Below, piece by piece: positions 1 through 12,319 of a DNA stretch of 64,000 nt. Origin of the DNA: Plectosphaerella cucumerina (taxonomy: Eukaryota > Ascomycota > Sordariomycetes > Glomerellales > Plectosphaerellaceae); the NCBI GenBank assembly GCA_020746995.1, contig JAGPXD010000004.1, forward strand, positions 3,782,001 through 3,846,000. Reading direction: 5' to 3'. Below the pieces are notes generated by a model that saw only the letters and a program-made list of their open reading frames with translations, was not told where the DNA came from and did no database searches. The first letter of the stretch is position 1. Every line of letters begins with the position of its first letter. A program made the position numbers and the translations under genes.

Positions 1-3000
1 GCCGTCGTCAAGAAGTACCTCCTGGTCGCCACCGCCGCCCCCGGCTCCGACGAAATGTCCCTCTTCGTCACCGACGACACCATCAAGTGGCACCGCGCCA
101 TGTTCCCCACCGCACACGGACACAAGGTCAACCAGGGCGCCTACACCATCCTCGAGAGCACAAACTACAGTATCCAGGTCGATGTCCGCACCGGCCGTCC
201 CTCTAACCCCATGGGCGTGCTCTTCACTAGCAACTCCAACGGTACCTACTTCACCGAGAACCTCGAGCACACCAACCGCAATGTCAAGGGCAATGTCGAT
301 TTTGAGAAGATTGCCGGTATTCAGGGTATCTTCCTGGTCAACACGGTCGAGAACTACGAGGAGGTCGAAAAGTCTGGCGGCGAAGCCAAGACAGTCGTCA
401 CCCAGATCACCTTTGACGACGGCAGGACTTTCCAAGATATCAAGGTCGGGGATGAGCGCCTCCACCTGCACTCCATCAGCGACATTGACAACATGGGCCG
501 CATCTTCTCTAGCCCCGCTCCGGGCCTCGTCATGGGTGTTGGCAACACTGGCAAGTCTCTGAAGCCCTTTGGCACTGGCGACCTCTACGTCTCCGACAAC
601 GCTGGTGCCACATGGAAGAAGGCCCTCGACGGTCCCCACAAGTACGAGTTTGGCGACAAGGGCTCTGTTCTCGTCGCCGTCAAGGACTCTAACAAGGATG
701 ACGTCGGCGAGATCCAGTTCTCCCTCGACCACGGTGAGAACTGGAAGAAGGCCGCGCTGCCCGATGACCTGCGCCTCCGGCCCCTGATCCTCACCACGAC
801 CCAGGACTCGACGAGCCTCAAGTTCCTGCTCGTGGCGACAAGCGCCGATGATACTAAGTTCCACCTCGTCGCCATCGATTTTGAGGGCCTGCACGAGCGG
901 ACCTGCAAGGACGACGACCTCGAGGAGTGGCACGCGCGCGTCGACGACGACAAGAAGGCAACATGCCTCATGGGCCACAAGCAGACCTTCCGCCGCCGCA
1001 AGAAGGACGCCGACTGCTTCATGAAGGAGGAGTTCAAGGACCCCGTGCCCAAGACGGAGGACTGCGAGTGCACAGATCTCGACTTCGAGTGCGACTACAA
1101 CTTTGTCCGCAAGGATGGCAAGTGCGAGAAGGAGGGTCCCATCGTGCAGCCCGAAGGCGCCTGCAAGAACGGAAAGGGCGACGACACCTTCAAGGGATCC
1201 TCGGGCTGGCGCAAGATCCCCGGCAACACATGCACGAGGACTAAAGGCGAGCAGAAGGACGATCCCGTCGACCGCAAGTGCTCTGACACGGTCAACGCCC
1301 CGGCGCCCCCGGCCTCGGGCGATATCTCGCACACGCAGCACGTCTTTGAGAAGTCGGACCTTGGCGACTTTGAAAAGGTCTACCTGGAGCGCGGCACCTC
1401 CGAGGCGGAGGAGACGATCCTCGCCAGGGCTGTCGACTACGACGGCAGCGGCTCCATGCGCGTCGACAAGCACATCTACCGCACCACGGATCACGGCAAG
1501 AAGTGGGAGCCCATCCTCAAGGACGAGGACATTCGGGGCATCTACCCGCACCAGTACTTCAAGAACACGGCCTTCTTCACAACCGACTCGGAAAAGGTCA
1601 TCTACACGGTCGACGGCGCGCTGACGTTCCACTCCTTCAAGGCGCCCTCCAAGGCCGGCGCCGAGAACCCCTTCTCCTTCCACCCCGACAAGAAGGACTG
1701 GCTGCTCTGGGTGGGTGAGAAGTGCGAGAAGGTCGAGGGCAGCTGTCACAAGGAGGCGTCCATCTCGCTCGACCGCGGCGACAACTGGCGCACGGCGCAG
1801 CGGTACGTGCGCAAGTGCGAGTTCACGGGTAGCTCGTCGTACCGCTTCCGCGACCACAAGCAGATCATCTGCCTCGCGCACAGCGACGAGGATAAGACGA
1901 GTCCCATGGTCATCATCTCGAGCAATGACTTTTTCGAGGAGGACACGAAGCGGCACGAGTCTAATGTCAAGGACTTTGCCACCATGGCCGAGTTCATTGT
2001 GGTCGCAGCTGAGGATAAGGAGAAGAAGGGCCTACGCGCGCTCGCGAGCATGGATGGCGAGACGTACGCCGAGGCCCTGTTCCCCTTCAACTTCAAGGTC
2101 GACCACCAGAACGCCTACACCGTCCTCGACAGCTCGACGCACGCCGTCAACCTCTTCGTGGCCACCGAGACGACCAAGGACCAGCGCTACGGCAGCATTC
2201 TCAAGAGCAACTCCAACGGCACGTCGTACGTCATGAGCGCACCAAAGGTGAACTGCAACAACAACTACTTTGTCGATTTTGAGAAGATCATTGGTCTCGA
2301 GGGTGTCGTGCTCATCAACAGCGTCGCGGGTACCACTAAGGACGGGCAGAAGATGCTGCAGACGCTCATCTCGCACAGCGATGGCGCGCAGTGGGCGTAT
2401 CTCCCGCCGCCGCGGGCTGACGTCGATGGCAAGAACTACGCATGTGGTGGTGGTGCTGGCACGTCGGACTGCGCCTTGCACTTGCACCACTACACGGAGA
2501 GGGTGGACAAGAAGAAGACCTTTTCGGCGGCCAGCGCCGTCGGCTTCATGTTCGGCTACGGCAACGTCGGGTCTAGCCTGACGTCGGTCGATGACGCAGA
2601 CACGTTCATGACGACCGACGCCGGCATCAGCTGGAAGAGCGTCAAGAAGGGCGCCTGGCTGTGGCAATACGGCGACCAGGGCTCCATCGCCGTGCTGGTG
2701 CGCCGTTCGACCGGCAACAAGGTGGTCAAGACCAACAGCATCTCCTACACGGTCGACGGCGGCGAGACGTGGAAGGACTACACCTTTTCCGAGAAGGAGG
2801 TGGCCGTCACGGACATCACGACGCTGCGCTCGGGTATGTCGCGCAACTTCCTCCTCTGGTGCCGCGACGGCGGCGAGTCCTTCTCGGTCAATATCGACTT
2901 CAGCGGCCTGACGGACCGTCCGTGCGACGCCATCCAGGACGGAGAGAGCAAGGACTACCACCTCTGGTCGCCCAAACACCCGCTCCAGGAGAACAACTGC

Positions 3001-3832
3001 CTCTTCGGCCATCAGTCGTACTACCAGCGCAAGAACCCGGATGCAAAGTGCTACAACGACTACCGCATCCCGCGCCAGTACGAGATGCGCAACTGCACCT
3101 GCACGCGGGACGACTATGAGTGGTGAGTTGCCGAGGAAAGATACAAGACAAGATGAACGTATGCTAACAGGTTTGCGCAGTGACTACAACTTTGAGCTCG
3201 ACAGCAACACCCAGTGCCTTCTGGTATCCGGCATGGAGCCCATCTCGGCAGAGCAGTGGTGCAAGGAAAACCCGGACGAGTCGACCTTTTGGGAACCGAC
3301 AGGCTACCGCCGCATCCCGCTGACGACATGCGTGGGCGGCAAGGAGTACGACAAGATGTCGACGTCGCACCCGTGCAAGGGCAAGGAGGAGGAATACGAG
3401 CGCCAGCACCGCACATCGGGCCTGGCCATCTTCTTCGCCGTCGTCATCCCCTTTGCCGTCGCCGGCGGCATCGGCTGGTGGGTCTGGCGCAACTGGAACG
3501 GCAAGTTTGGCCAGATCCGGCTCGGCGAGAGCAACTCGTTCGACAGCGACCAGCCGTGGGTCAAGTATCCCGTCATCGCTGTGTCGGCCCTCGTGGCCGT
3601 CACGGCGGCGCTGCCGCTTGTGGTGTCTGCGCTTTGGCGGACGGCCACGTCGGCGTATGAGAGGGTGTCAGGCGGTGGACGCGGAGGCGGTAGTGGGGGG
3701 AGCTGGCTCAATGGCGGGGCGAACAGGAGGTTCACGACGAGGGATAGTTTCGCGAGGGGACGGGGTGATTATGCGGCGGTGGATGAGGATGAGGGGGAGC
3801 TGCTGGGCGACGATAGTGACGAGGACGTGTAG
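1..3832 (+). CDS. VPS10: VPS10/sortilin-type vacuolar sorting receptor (5' partial)
   Basis: Type I membrane receptor that sorts carboxypeptidase-Y-like hydrolases from the late Golgi to the endosome/vacuole. The frame is open from base 1, so the N-terminus lies outside the window; 1257 residues are visible. Exons are 1-3122 and 3181-3832, with a 58-nt intron (GTGAGT donor, CTAAC branch, GCAG acceptor) whose splicing restores the Cys-Asp-Tyr-Asn-Phe motif. Two VPS10 domains are seen: Asp-box (S/TxDxGxxW) repeats near nt 592, 721, 1483, 1765, 2611 and 2752, and cysteine-rich 10CC modules near 960-1290 and 2990-3390. A transmembrane segment lies at about 3418-3484 and a second hydrophobic stretch at about 3565-3640, followed by a Gly/Arg-rich, then acidic tail ending in DSDEDV. 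The two hydrophobic segments match what I know of filamentous-fungal Vps10. Identification is secure. Confidence 0.95.
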
Positions 3833-6800
3833 AGACGGACGAGGCCGTCGGGGTCACGGCCGGTGTTTGGGTGAGTTGACCATGACCCACGAGTCCTCCG
3901 CCGTGAGGGTTTCAAGAGTGTATTTTACCGTCGAGCGACGACGGGTTTAGGATTAGAATCGGGATGATGGGTTGGTCATGAAAGGATGGCCGGATAGCGT
4001 GTATAGCACAGTCATGACGAGAGACATTATAATCACGATGAGGAGACTGCTGTCATGACAAGAGAGAGGAGCAGCCATGGTGAGGAAACTGCAGTCATGA
4101 TGGGACAAAAGCGACAGACATGTGCAGTCAGACTCAAGTGTGTCTATGGCAAAGATGGCAATGTTGTCGTGTCGCTGGCTCTGGGCTGGCTGCACTGCGA
4201 CATTGAGTCCCTTGCTTCGTCCCTCGCCGGGGCCGAGACAAGAGTCAAATGTCCGATTGGGCGGCGGCGAGACAGGTCAGAGCGGGGAGAGACAGCATGT
4301 GCTGACACGCTGACAGCTACGTCGAGAAGAAAGCAACACGACGTCGGGGTCGACTCGGGAGGGGAGATGGCAGATGGAAAAAGGGGGACTCTCATCTGCC
4401 GTGGCTGAGTGGTTGGCTTGCCAAGAGCGGAGAGCCCAATTACAAGTAAGGACTCACCAGAGCGACGGGCTGGGATTCATTTCACCGCTTTTACGGGCCA
4501 GGCTAGAACCAGCAACTGCTACGGCCACAGCTTTCGGGATGTTATGTGACAGTGCAACGTCTCCGGCCGGGGCAGGTCGTGTTGTGTGCGCTGTGCTGTG
4601 CTGGAGTGAGGGTTTTCCCGAGCCGAAACGAAGGGTGCGAGATGGGCGGATCCAGGCCTCGCACTCCCGACGTCTTGATTTCGGGCTATGCGACGCTGAA
4701 CGGGGCGATCAGGGCTGTTGTTCTCCATTCAGTCTCCAGTGCGGCGGTGCTGCGCGGCCGTCGGGTGGACAATCGGCGGCCGCGGGCCTGGGGAACAAGG
4801 AGCCCGCACGCAGCATTGTTGACAGGCGGGCTGGGCGACGGCCGACGGGGCGACCGATAGTGATCGACAGGGCAGCCTGCCGGTTCGGACGGCGGGTCTC
4901 ATTACAGGCCGGCGGAGATGCGATGGGGTCAAAAAGCTTGGCCTCATCCTCCCAGGGGGGGTGGCGGCAGAGGGATACGAGAGAGCCGGCCCTGGCAGAG
5001 ATGCAGCAAGCCTGGTAGCAGATGGGCGAGGCGGAGAAAAAATAGGGGCGGCTGCAACGGTCAAGTGGCGACGGCGGCGGTGGTGATGATGATCTGATGA
5101 GTAAGAAAGGGGCGGCTGTCCATGTGGTGCCCATATCATGTCCGCTGGCAGCGCAGCCAAGCGCCGGCGCCTGGCGCGATACGGAGAGATCATCTCGGGG
5201 CACGCTGGTTCCGACCAAGCGTGGTGGTGGAAGTGAGAATTGTCGAGGGGGCACAGGTCGCAATTGTTTCGACATCAATCAGATTTCGGCGGAGGACGGG
5301 CGGATGGGCTGAAAGAATAGAACGTGGAGGCTGGTGAGTCCGGTGATTTCAGGTGGCCCTCGGAGGCGGCCACCGCTCGCGCCGGCAGAGGGAACCTGGG
5401 GCTAAAACGGAGGGTCGCATCTATTCCTGTGAATCCTGGGGGAAGACCCGGAAGAGGCGCGGACTGTGGGCACGGGGCCTCGAATCCTCGACTGGACTCG
5501 GCTCGACCACAGGCCAGGCCACACCGTCCGGGGCATCCAGATGGCTGCTTCTGGACGGGGAAGGCTGCACAAGTCCTGAAGGGGGCATGCGGCCGGCAGG
5601 AGGGGGAACCTGAAGTTGCAGGTTGCTGGGTGGGATGTGACGTTGGCGGGCGGTGCGACACGAGGACCGGACCTGGACGTCTGTCGATCCTGTCAGCCAA
5701 ATGTTCTGTGCAAGGAAGCGAGTTCGGTCGGTACTCGGGACGTGTGTTGCTTTTTTTGTTCATCTTGTTTCTGCCGTCGACATCTGGAGAAACGAACCAC
5801 GTCCGTCCAGCAAAGGGTGAACGGCACAGCCAGGGAGGCGGTCGATGGCGTGGACAGGACGGGATGACCCCAGCTTCGGGGGAACGCTGAGGATGTTTTG
5901 TGCACCGGGCGCCGAGGCGCTGACTCTGCGTGTGCTGATTGGCGTCGGGTCGCGCGGCCGGCGACCTGGCGGCTGCCGTTCCTGGATTGTGCATCTGGCG
6001 AATGCAGGTACCGCACGGGCTGGCTTTCGTTGGCGTCAGGGGCAAGGCCCGAAGGGGGAAGGCCCGGCCGCCCGTGCCTGCCTCGTGAGCATCGGGAAGG
6101 TGTGGTCACTGGTCAGTGGTATCGCGACGGCAGTGCTTCAAGGGCAAGAGCAACGGACAGTAAAGAGTGCCTCCCACGAGGCGGCTGGCCGGCGAATGAC
6201 CGCGATAAGGTCGGCGGCACCTGCCCCATGCCGGACCTGCCATTACGTAGCGGGGAACACGGATGGAAGGCGCGAGGGGGTGAGCCCTGAACAAGGAGGA
6301 GGAAGGAGTTGGTGAGATGAGATCCTGCCAAGCCCGCCTGCCCAGTGAGCGCCCAGCACCCAGCGACCAGTCGCCACTGCCCCAGTGCCCCCCTTCCCCC
6401 GAGTCGTGCCCAGCCCGCTGCAATGTCGCTTAGCTAATTTCCCGCGACAAGCCAGTCTCTGCCAACGACGGCCGAGCTGCCTCCCCACCCCCGACGACAT
6501 CCCTGCATCCCTCCTTTTTTTGCCCGCCCGCCTCCTCCGACTACTGCTGGACTCTTTGCGCTGGTCCTTGGTCCTTGGACGAGCTTTGGTTCATCTCTTC
6601 TGCCCTGGCCGGTCCGCCAGCACTGCCCACCCACACCCCCTTTTTACCGCAATCTTGGTCAATTAAACGCCCGGCCGCTGACCCAAGGGGATGGGGATGG
6701 GGGGGCTCGGAGCCGTTGACAACATCGATTCGTCCCACGCTGGATCGGAGCACAGCACCACAAACACATAGGCTGACAGCACGAGCGAGACATGGACCAA

Positions 6801-7700
6801 GACTCGTCCTCAGCGGGCATCGATAGTGCTCTTGTCACTCAATGCAAAATGAACGCCTGGCCACGTCTAGGGAGCGCCGCTCGAGGCACAGGCCACTCGC
6901 TACAACTGCCGTACACCCGACGTTAGGAAGCCCGCGGGGATGCGAAGACGATACTCGCACCAAAATTGTCGCCCTTTCGGCTCGGCTGCCGAGGCGATAT
7001 GGCACGTCGTCGTCAGAATAGCATCAACACTGCACTCGCTGCTGTCAAAGATACGGCCATCCGCGGGTGTTCGGTTCAGTTCAGTTCATCAAGGATCCCG
7101 TGGATTGACTCGCCATCAATGCGGCCTGTCACCGCCCCAGCCTCAGGGGCCCGGCCTGCACGCACAACTTAACGACCCAGTCGGCCGACCAGGGCCCCCG
7201 ACGGCGTCGCCCTAGCTCGCTACCACAACGGCCCGGCTTGCGCTGCCCGAAGATGAGGGTATCTCCCTAACCCGGCCAACCTCAACCCACACCCCCTGTC
7301 CCCGGCCGCCCGTATCCCCCCAGCATCGACAAACCCAGGTCCCTTGGCCGGCGTGCGTCCGTCGTCCACACACACCTCCAGATGGATCCCGTGGAAGACG
7401 GCGGCCCAGTCCACCACCTGGCACCCACCCAACCACCACCCACCACCGCACGCCCCCGGTCCCAGTCGCAGCAATAATAACAACCCGGCCTGCTCTTCAA
7501 CCGCTGGCCTGCCCTCCTCCCCTCCTCTTTTCCCTCTCTTCACGAACAACCGTCAATGTGTTGATCCGATCAACGTAGTTTCGTCCTTCACCCTCCACTA
7601 CCGCTTCACTCTTTCAGCGGGCATTCGTTCCAGTTCTCCCCGGAATTACGGAAACCCAAAAAAACACGCCCTCCACGCTCATAATTCTTCTCTTCTCACC
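3833..7700. other. Intergenic region, 3.9 kb, no convincing gene
   Basis: Between VPS10 and the GH17 gene. Open frames on both strands here overlap each other, are low complexity and resemble no family I know. Degenerate GTCATGA-containing repeats lie just after VPS10 (3975-4100). The part from about 6380 becomes C/T-rich, and 7260-7690 looks like a promoter and 5' leader of the GH17 gene. Confidence 0.6.
3975..4111. repeat. Degenerate ~36-42 bp direct repeats
   Basis: The heptamer GTCATGA starts at 3975, 4011, 4052 and 4094, a spacing of 36, 41 and 42 bp. The last two copies share a longer block, TGAGGARACTGCWGTCATGA (about 4039-4058 and 4081-4100). The first copies are matched more loosely. 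This lies in the VPS10 3' flank. Confidence 0.55.
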
Positions 7701-9462
7701 ATGAAGGGTTCTCTCATCATCGCCGCGGCCGCCGCCGCCGGTGCCAGCGCTGCTGCCCACCGCCACGCCCAGGCTCACGCCGTCTTCAAGCGCTACGCCG
7801 AGGCCGACGTCTGCGTCCCCGGCTGCAAGACCATCTACACCACCTACTACGGCGAGGCCACCCGTACGTACACCCACCGACGGACGGCCTGAGCCGGCTA
7901 CAACTCGAGGCTCTCATCGATATCTCACATACTGACACCTCCCAGTGGTCCCCAACCCTCCTTCGCCCAAGACCTCGAGCGCCCCTGCTCCCATCGTCAC
8001 CCCCGTGACCACCGCGGAGCCCAAGCCCACCTCGACCTTCACGCCTCCCGGTGACGTGCCCACGCCCGTTCCCGAGCTGTGCCCCACCCCCGGCACCTAC
8101 ACCTTCCCGGCCACCACCATCACCGTGAAGGAGACCACCACCGTCTGCGCTCCCGAGACCACCAAGCTGCCGCCCGGCCCCAACACCTACGGCGGTGTCA
8201 CCACCGTCGTCGAGGAGGCCACGACCATCGTGTGCCCCTACCCCACGGCCAAGACCAACTCGGGCGTCGTCACCAGCGTCATCGAGACCACCACCTACGT
8301 CTGCCCTACCCCTGGCACGTACACCATCGCGCCCACCACCACCGACTGCGCCGAGGAGACCACCGTCGTCTACCCCACCATCACCACCGTCACCCCCGGC
8401 ACCTACACTCGCCCTGCCGTGACCACCACCATTGTCGAGACCAACGTCATCGTCGTCTGCCCCTGGACCTCGGAGGCTCCCAAGCCCACCTCGGCCCCGG
8501 CTCCCGCCCCTGAGCCCGAGACTCCCACTCCCGCTCCTGCCCCCGTCTACGAGGAGCCCGAGGCCCCTGCTCCCGTCTACGAGGCCCCCACCAAGGCTGC
8601 CGAGACCCCCAAGCCTTCTGACACCTCCAAGGCCACCGACGTCTCCCTCGGCGGCAGCCCCGGCGACCACTGGGCCATCACTTACACTCCCTTCAGCCAG
8701 GACGCCTCGGGCTCCTGCAAGTCCGCTGAGGAGGTCGACTCTGACATCAAGACCATCAAGAACTCTGGCTTCACCACCGTCCGCATCTACTCCACCGACT
8801 GCAGCACCCTCGAGAACGTCGGCGCCGCCTGCAAGAAGTACGGCCTCAAGCTCATCATTGGCGTCTTCGTCAAGGACAGCTGCGACCCCAACTCCCAGCA
8901 CATCAAGGAGCAGGTTGACGCCATCACCGCCTGGAAGCAGTGGGACATGGTCGAGCTCGTCGTCGTCGGCAACGAGGCCCTGTTCCAGAACCGCTGCGAC
9001 GTCTCCGGCCTGAAGAACCTCATCTCCTCCGTCAAGTCCTCGTGCGGCGGCGCCGGCTACACCGGTCCCTACACCACCGCCGAGACCCTCGGCGTCTGGG
9101 AGCGTGAGGACGTCACCTCGGCCCTCTGCGGTGTCATCGACATTGTCGGTGGCCAGATCCACCCCTTCTTCAACGCCGATGTCGCCCCCAGCGATGCCGG
9201 CAAGTTCGTCAAGAGCCAGCTCGACATCCTCAACACCGTCTGCAGCGGCAAGTCCTCGCTCAACCTCGAGTGCGGCTGGCCCACCGGCGGTATCCCCAAC
9301 GGCAAGGCCATCCCCGGCAAGAGCGAGCAGGCCCAGGCCATTCAGTCCATCCGTGAGGTGGCTGGTGACAAGACCGTCTTCTTCTCCTTCCACAACGATG
9401 AGTGGAAGGACCCTGGCAGCTGCGGCTGCGAGCAGACCTGGGGCTGTGGCCAGCTCTTCTAA
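7701..9462 (+). CDS. Secreted GH17 cell-wall glucanase (Scw4/MP65-like)
   Basis: Predicted secreted beta-1,3-glucan-active enzyme of the fungal cell wall. Exons are 7701-7863 and 7946-9462 (82-nt intron, GTACGT donor, CCCAG acceptor), giving 559 aa. The start is the first ATG after a C/T-rich leader and opens a signal peptide (about residues 1-19), followed by a Lys-Arg Kex2-type site at residues 30-31. A Thr/Cys-rich region of loosely repeated units (GTYT...TTTIVE...VVCP) and a Pro/Ala-rich linker precede a C-terminal GH17 domain of about 260 residues. The likely acid/base Glu sits in VGNEALF and the nucleophile Glu in LECGWPTG. This layout is that of yeast Scw4/Scw10 and Candida MP65. No GPI signal is seen. 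Activity may be hydrolytic or transglycosylating. Confidence 0.93.
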
Positions 9463-10273
9463 GCGGGTCGTCTCCGGACCAGACTGCTGAGAAAACCCGG
9501 CTGACCAGTCCATCCAATCGCCACGGCACAGCATCCCGGTCCGCGCCCTCCTTCGGCCGGGAAGCCATCTGTACATGATATACCCAAAAAATATGAGAAC
9601 ATAGGTCACGGGTTACTCCCGCACCCACGCCTCCCGCCCGGTCCCTGCACCATGATTTCGCACCACGAGGATTTTGGATAGTGCGCACGATTCGTTTCTT
9701 CCACCACCACCCCTCGAGGGGAAGCGCTCCAGCGAAGCCACCGTTGATAGAGACCAAGCAAACACCATGGGGGGGAGGATGTTGGGGACGGGGATCCAGG
9801 ACCATCAGTCACTTTTCCTCCGCACGAGAACAGGGGAAAACAAAGATTTACCATTTCACACTGAATCTCTCAGCTGCCCCCCCTTCCTCCCTGACGAACG
9901 ATACGCCTTGCATCTTTGCTTGTCATTGTCCACCGCACTGTCTTTTTCCATCTTCTGTTGCATATATCGGGGGTTCTGGTCCTGGTCACCACAGCGATTT
10001 TCGGGATCCAGCGTGGCGGGGGTTCGAGCCCGCCTGTCTTCTTGCCTTGTTCATATGCCGAGCCGTAACTGTAATTAATAGTGTCTATTGATGGATTGCG
10101 CGTCAGATCGTATGGCTAAGTCTGTGTTTGTGATGTGGAAAACTTGGAGGATGGTGAAACCACCCGTCAGTATGTCCACAGTCTATGTCATTGGTTCAAC
10201 ACATGAGGGTCAGGTAACATAGCTTCTTTGATGTGAGGCATATTGACTGCAAAATTCAAAGACCATGGGCTGC
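9463..10273. other. Convergent 3' flanks of GH17 and bZIP genes
   Basis: About 810 bp between two convergent genes. No gene is recognised. A GGGTTCGAGCCC-like T-arm at about 10015-10040 is not backed by a tRNA cloverleaf. Confidence 0.55.
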
Positions 10274-11761
10274 CTAAAAATCATCATCCTCTTCTCCCCG
10301 CATCACCCGCCACCACCGCGACTGCCGCGCCAGCTCCCCGTCCTCATCCCCCAGCACGCAAGCCCACTTTGCCAAAAAGTCAGGCGTGGCCTCCCAGCTG
10401 CGCATATCCCACGGCGAGCCCGTGCCAGAAGACTGATCCCTCTTGGAGTCGCGCCTCGAACCCCAGCATCTGAACCCCTTGATAGCATCGATGAAGAAAG
10501 CATCCTCATCAATCTCATACTGCAGCTCGATCAGCCGCTTCCGCACCGATGGGATGGGAAAGACGTCGATATATGGGTGATGGCTCCGTGCGACCTGGAT
10601 CTTCGTCGGACGAAGGTCATGACGCAGCGAGCGGAAAGACAGCTGTACGGCGGTCAAGTCTGCATCTGCGGCATCAGCGGCGCCGTGATTGTAGAAGGGC
10701 GATTCTGTCTCGTCGTGGCAGAATACGGCCACGGGCACGCCGATGAGGACAAGGTTGCGTAGCATGGCGTCCATGACGCACATCTGGTGCACCTGGATGG
10801 TGTTGCGATGCAGGTCCGGGAGGCGCTGGCCGGGAAACTCGGGCTCGGGGGTGGGCTCGCGCCAGCGGACGGTCATGGGGTCTGGGAAGACTTGGACTTT
10901 GCCCATGCAGCGGCCTAGGGGCTCGTGGTAGACGAGGCAGCTGCAGTGGATGATTGTGTCGCCGTGCCAGGCGGCGCCGCGGGCGGGGCGGCGCTCGACT
11001 TCGATGATTTCGTCTTCGGCGCCGGCTTCGGTTGGGCGGGAGCGGGAGCCGAGGTTGGAGGGGCGGGGGGGACGCCAGGGGATGGTTTTTGAGGAGGGGG
11101 AGGTTTGCCAGGAGGGAGGGGGGGCGGAGAGCCAGGAGTTGGCGGTGCGGAGGACGCTGTATTGGTCTTGGAGGGGGAAGAGGGAGTCGGTTGTGGTGAA
11201 GAGGGGGTTGGGTTGGAGGAGGGTGGTGAGGAAGTCTGGCTCCGGGGGGTAGGTTGTTTGTAGGGGGAGGGAGGAGGGGGGCATGCTGGTGGTGGAGGTG
11301 GTGGTGGTTTCAAAGGGGAGGAGGTCGGGGAACATGGGGATGTTTCCCATGTCCAGGCCTGCGTCGGTGGATGAGATGGGGTCCATGACGGTTGGATAGG
11401 AGGTCTGGAAGGACGAGAGGTCTTCTGGGGCTATTGTCGTGGGCGGCATCTGGAACGTCGACTGAGGCTGTGGTTGTTGCGGCGGCGAGACCGACGGAGA
11501 CTCGTCCGTCTGCTGCGTCTGCTGAACCTGGACCTGGTTGAGCTGGGTCTCGAGGTCGCGCATCTTCTGCTTCTGTCTCTCGCGGTAGATCTTTTGCGCG
11601 GCGCGGTTCTGCTCCCGCCGCTTCTCCGGATCCCGGCGGTTGACCTTGCGGGGCCCGGCACCGCTCCGGGGAGCACTGGCAGATGCCGTAGCTGCATGTC
11701 CGGCCCGGCCCGCGGTCTCGCCCTGCGGCCCCCTGCTGCTCGCGGTGGTGGTGTCTGGCAT
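10274..11761 (-). CDS. bZIP transcription factor with DUF3425 domain
   Basis: Single-exon nuclear regulator of 495 aa. The basic region begins about residue 43 (RDPEKRREQNRAAQ, then KIYRERQ), a Yap-like N-x-x-A-Q signature with Tyr where Phe is usual, followed by a short leucine-containing coil (MRDLETQL). A Gln/Pro/Ser/Thr-rich middle leads into a C-terminal DUF3425 domain (about residues 265-490), recognisable from the HCSCLVYHEPLG, QVARSHHPYIDVFPIPSVRKRL and DEDAFFIDAIKGFRCWG blocks. This bZIP+DUF3425 architecture is filamentous-fungus specific. It is transcribed divergently from ATP11. Three CGACGTC elements lie 124-178 bp upstream of its ATG and could be bZIP sites. Target genes are unknown. 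Confidence 0.9.
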   Translation of the reverse strand: MPDTTTASSRGPQGETAGRAGHAATASASAPRSGAGPRKVNRRDPEKRREQNRAAQKIYRERQKQKMRDLETQLNQVQVQQTQQTDESPSVSPPQQPQPQSTFQMPPTTIAPEDLSSFQTSYPTVMDPISSTDAGLDMGNIPMFPDLLPFETTTTSTTSMPPSSLPLQTTYPPEPDFLTTLLQPNPLFTTTDSLFPLQDQYSVLRTANSWLSAPPPSWQTSPSSKTIPWRPPRPSNLGSRSRPTEAGAEDEIIEVERRPARGAAWHGDTIIHCSCLVYHEPLGRCMGKVQVFPDPMTVRWREPTPEPEFPGQRLPDLHRNTIQVHQMCVMDAMLRNLVLIGVPVAVFCHDETESPFYNHGAADAADADLTAVQLSFRSLRHDLRPTKIQVARSHHPYIDVFPIPSVRKRLIELQYEIDEDAFFIDAIKGFRCWGSRRDSKRDQSSGTGSPWDMRSWEATPDFLAKWACVLGDEDGELARQSRWWRVMRGEEDDDF

Positions 11762-12319
11762 TGTAGAATTACTCCGATAGGTGAGGTAAGACGTTTCTCT
11801 CTGCTTGGAGGAGGGGACTTTTGATGGCTTACTAGAGCCAGGGGATGAAGGTGAAGGTTAACCGGTCTGCCGGTTTGACTTGGTCGACGTCGGTGTATTT
11901 TGTGGCTCAAGTAAGCCATCCTGCGACGTCCGACGTCACTGGCTCGAGGGATCTCCACTTGCCGTATTGGGGAAGGATGCGAAAATGCCAATGGGCCCGT
12001 TTTGACGCGGTTGTCGGTCTCGCTGTCACTCCGTAGGGCTTAACTCCGGGAATGAGGATGCTGAGTCTCGATTGTTAACATGATCGTTAAGAGGATGTGC
12101 TGCAGGTCAATTGATGTCATAGTTGGACAAGGCATGCGAATCATCATGGCATTTTCATCAATACAGCTCGAGGCTATCGATGTCGACGACACAGTGCATT
12201 GACAGCATAGCACAGTAGCACGCACAGTGCATTCTCGGACCCACCCGAGCTTTGGATAATGGCAATCGTCCGCCAAATCTCGACATCACCAAACCTCCAC
12301 ATCCTCCAAACCGCCCACC
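11762..12319. promoter_or_regulatory. Divergent promoter, bZIP gene / ATP11
   Basis: 558 bp shared by two divergent start codons. CGACGTC occurs at 11885-11891 and twice in direct tandem at 11924-11937; the last copy extends to GACGTCAC, a CRE-like ACGT core. The part near ATP11 is A/C-rich with no clear TATA box. Role in regulation is inferred. Confidence 0.5.

Noticed and set aside
2032..3012. 326-codon minus-strand frame
   Set aside because: Antisense shadow of VPS10.
4396..4510. tRNA-like box A (TGGCTGAGTGG)
   Set aside because: No matching acceptor stem and no box B (GGTTCRANNCC) downstream; not a tRNA.
7786..9609. 607-codon open frame on the minus strand
   Set aside because: Exactly antisense to the GH17 gene and made of Gly/Asp/Ala/Leu low-complexity sequence; it is a by-product of strong C-ending codon bias.
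9965..10045. tRNA-like T-arm (GGGTTCGAGCCC context)
   Set aside because: The 5-bp T stem does not pair correctly and no D arm or anticodon arm can be drawn upstream.
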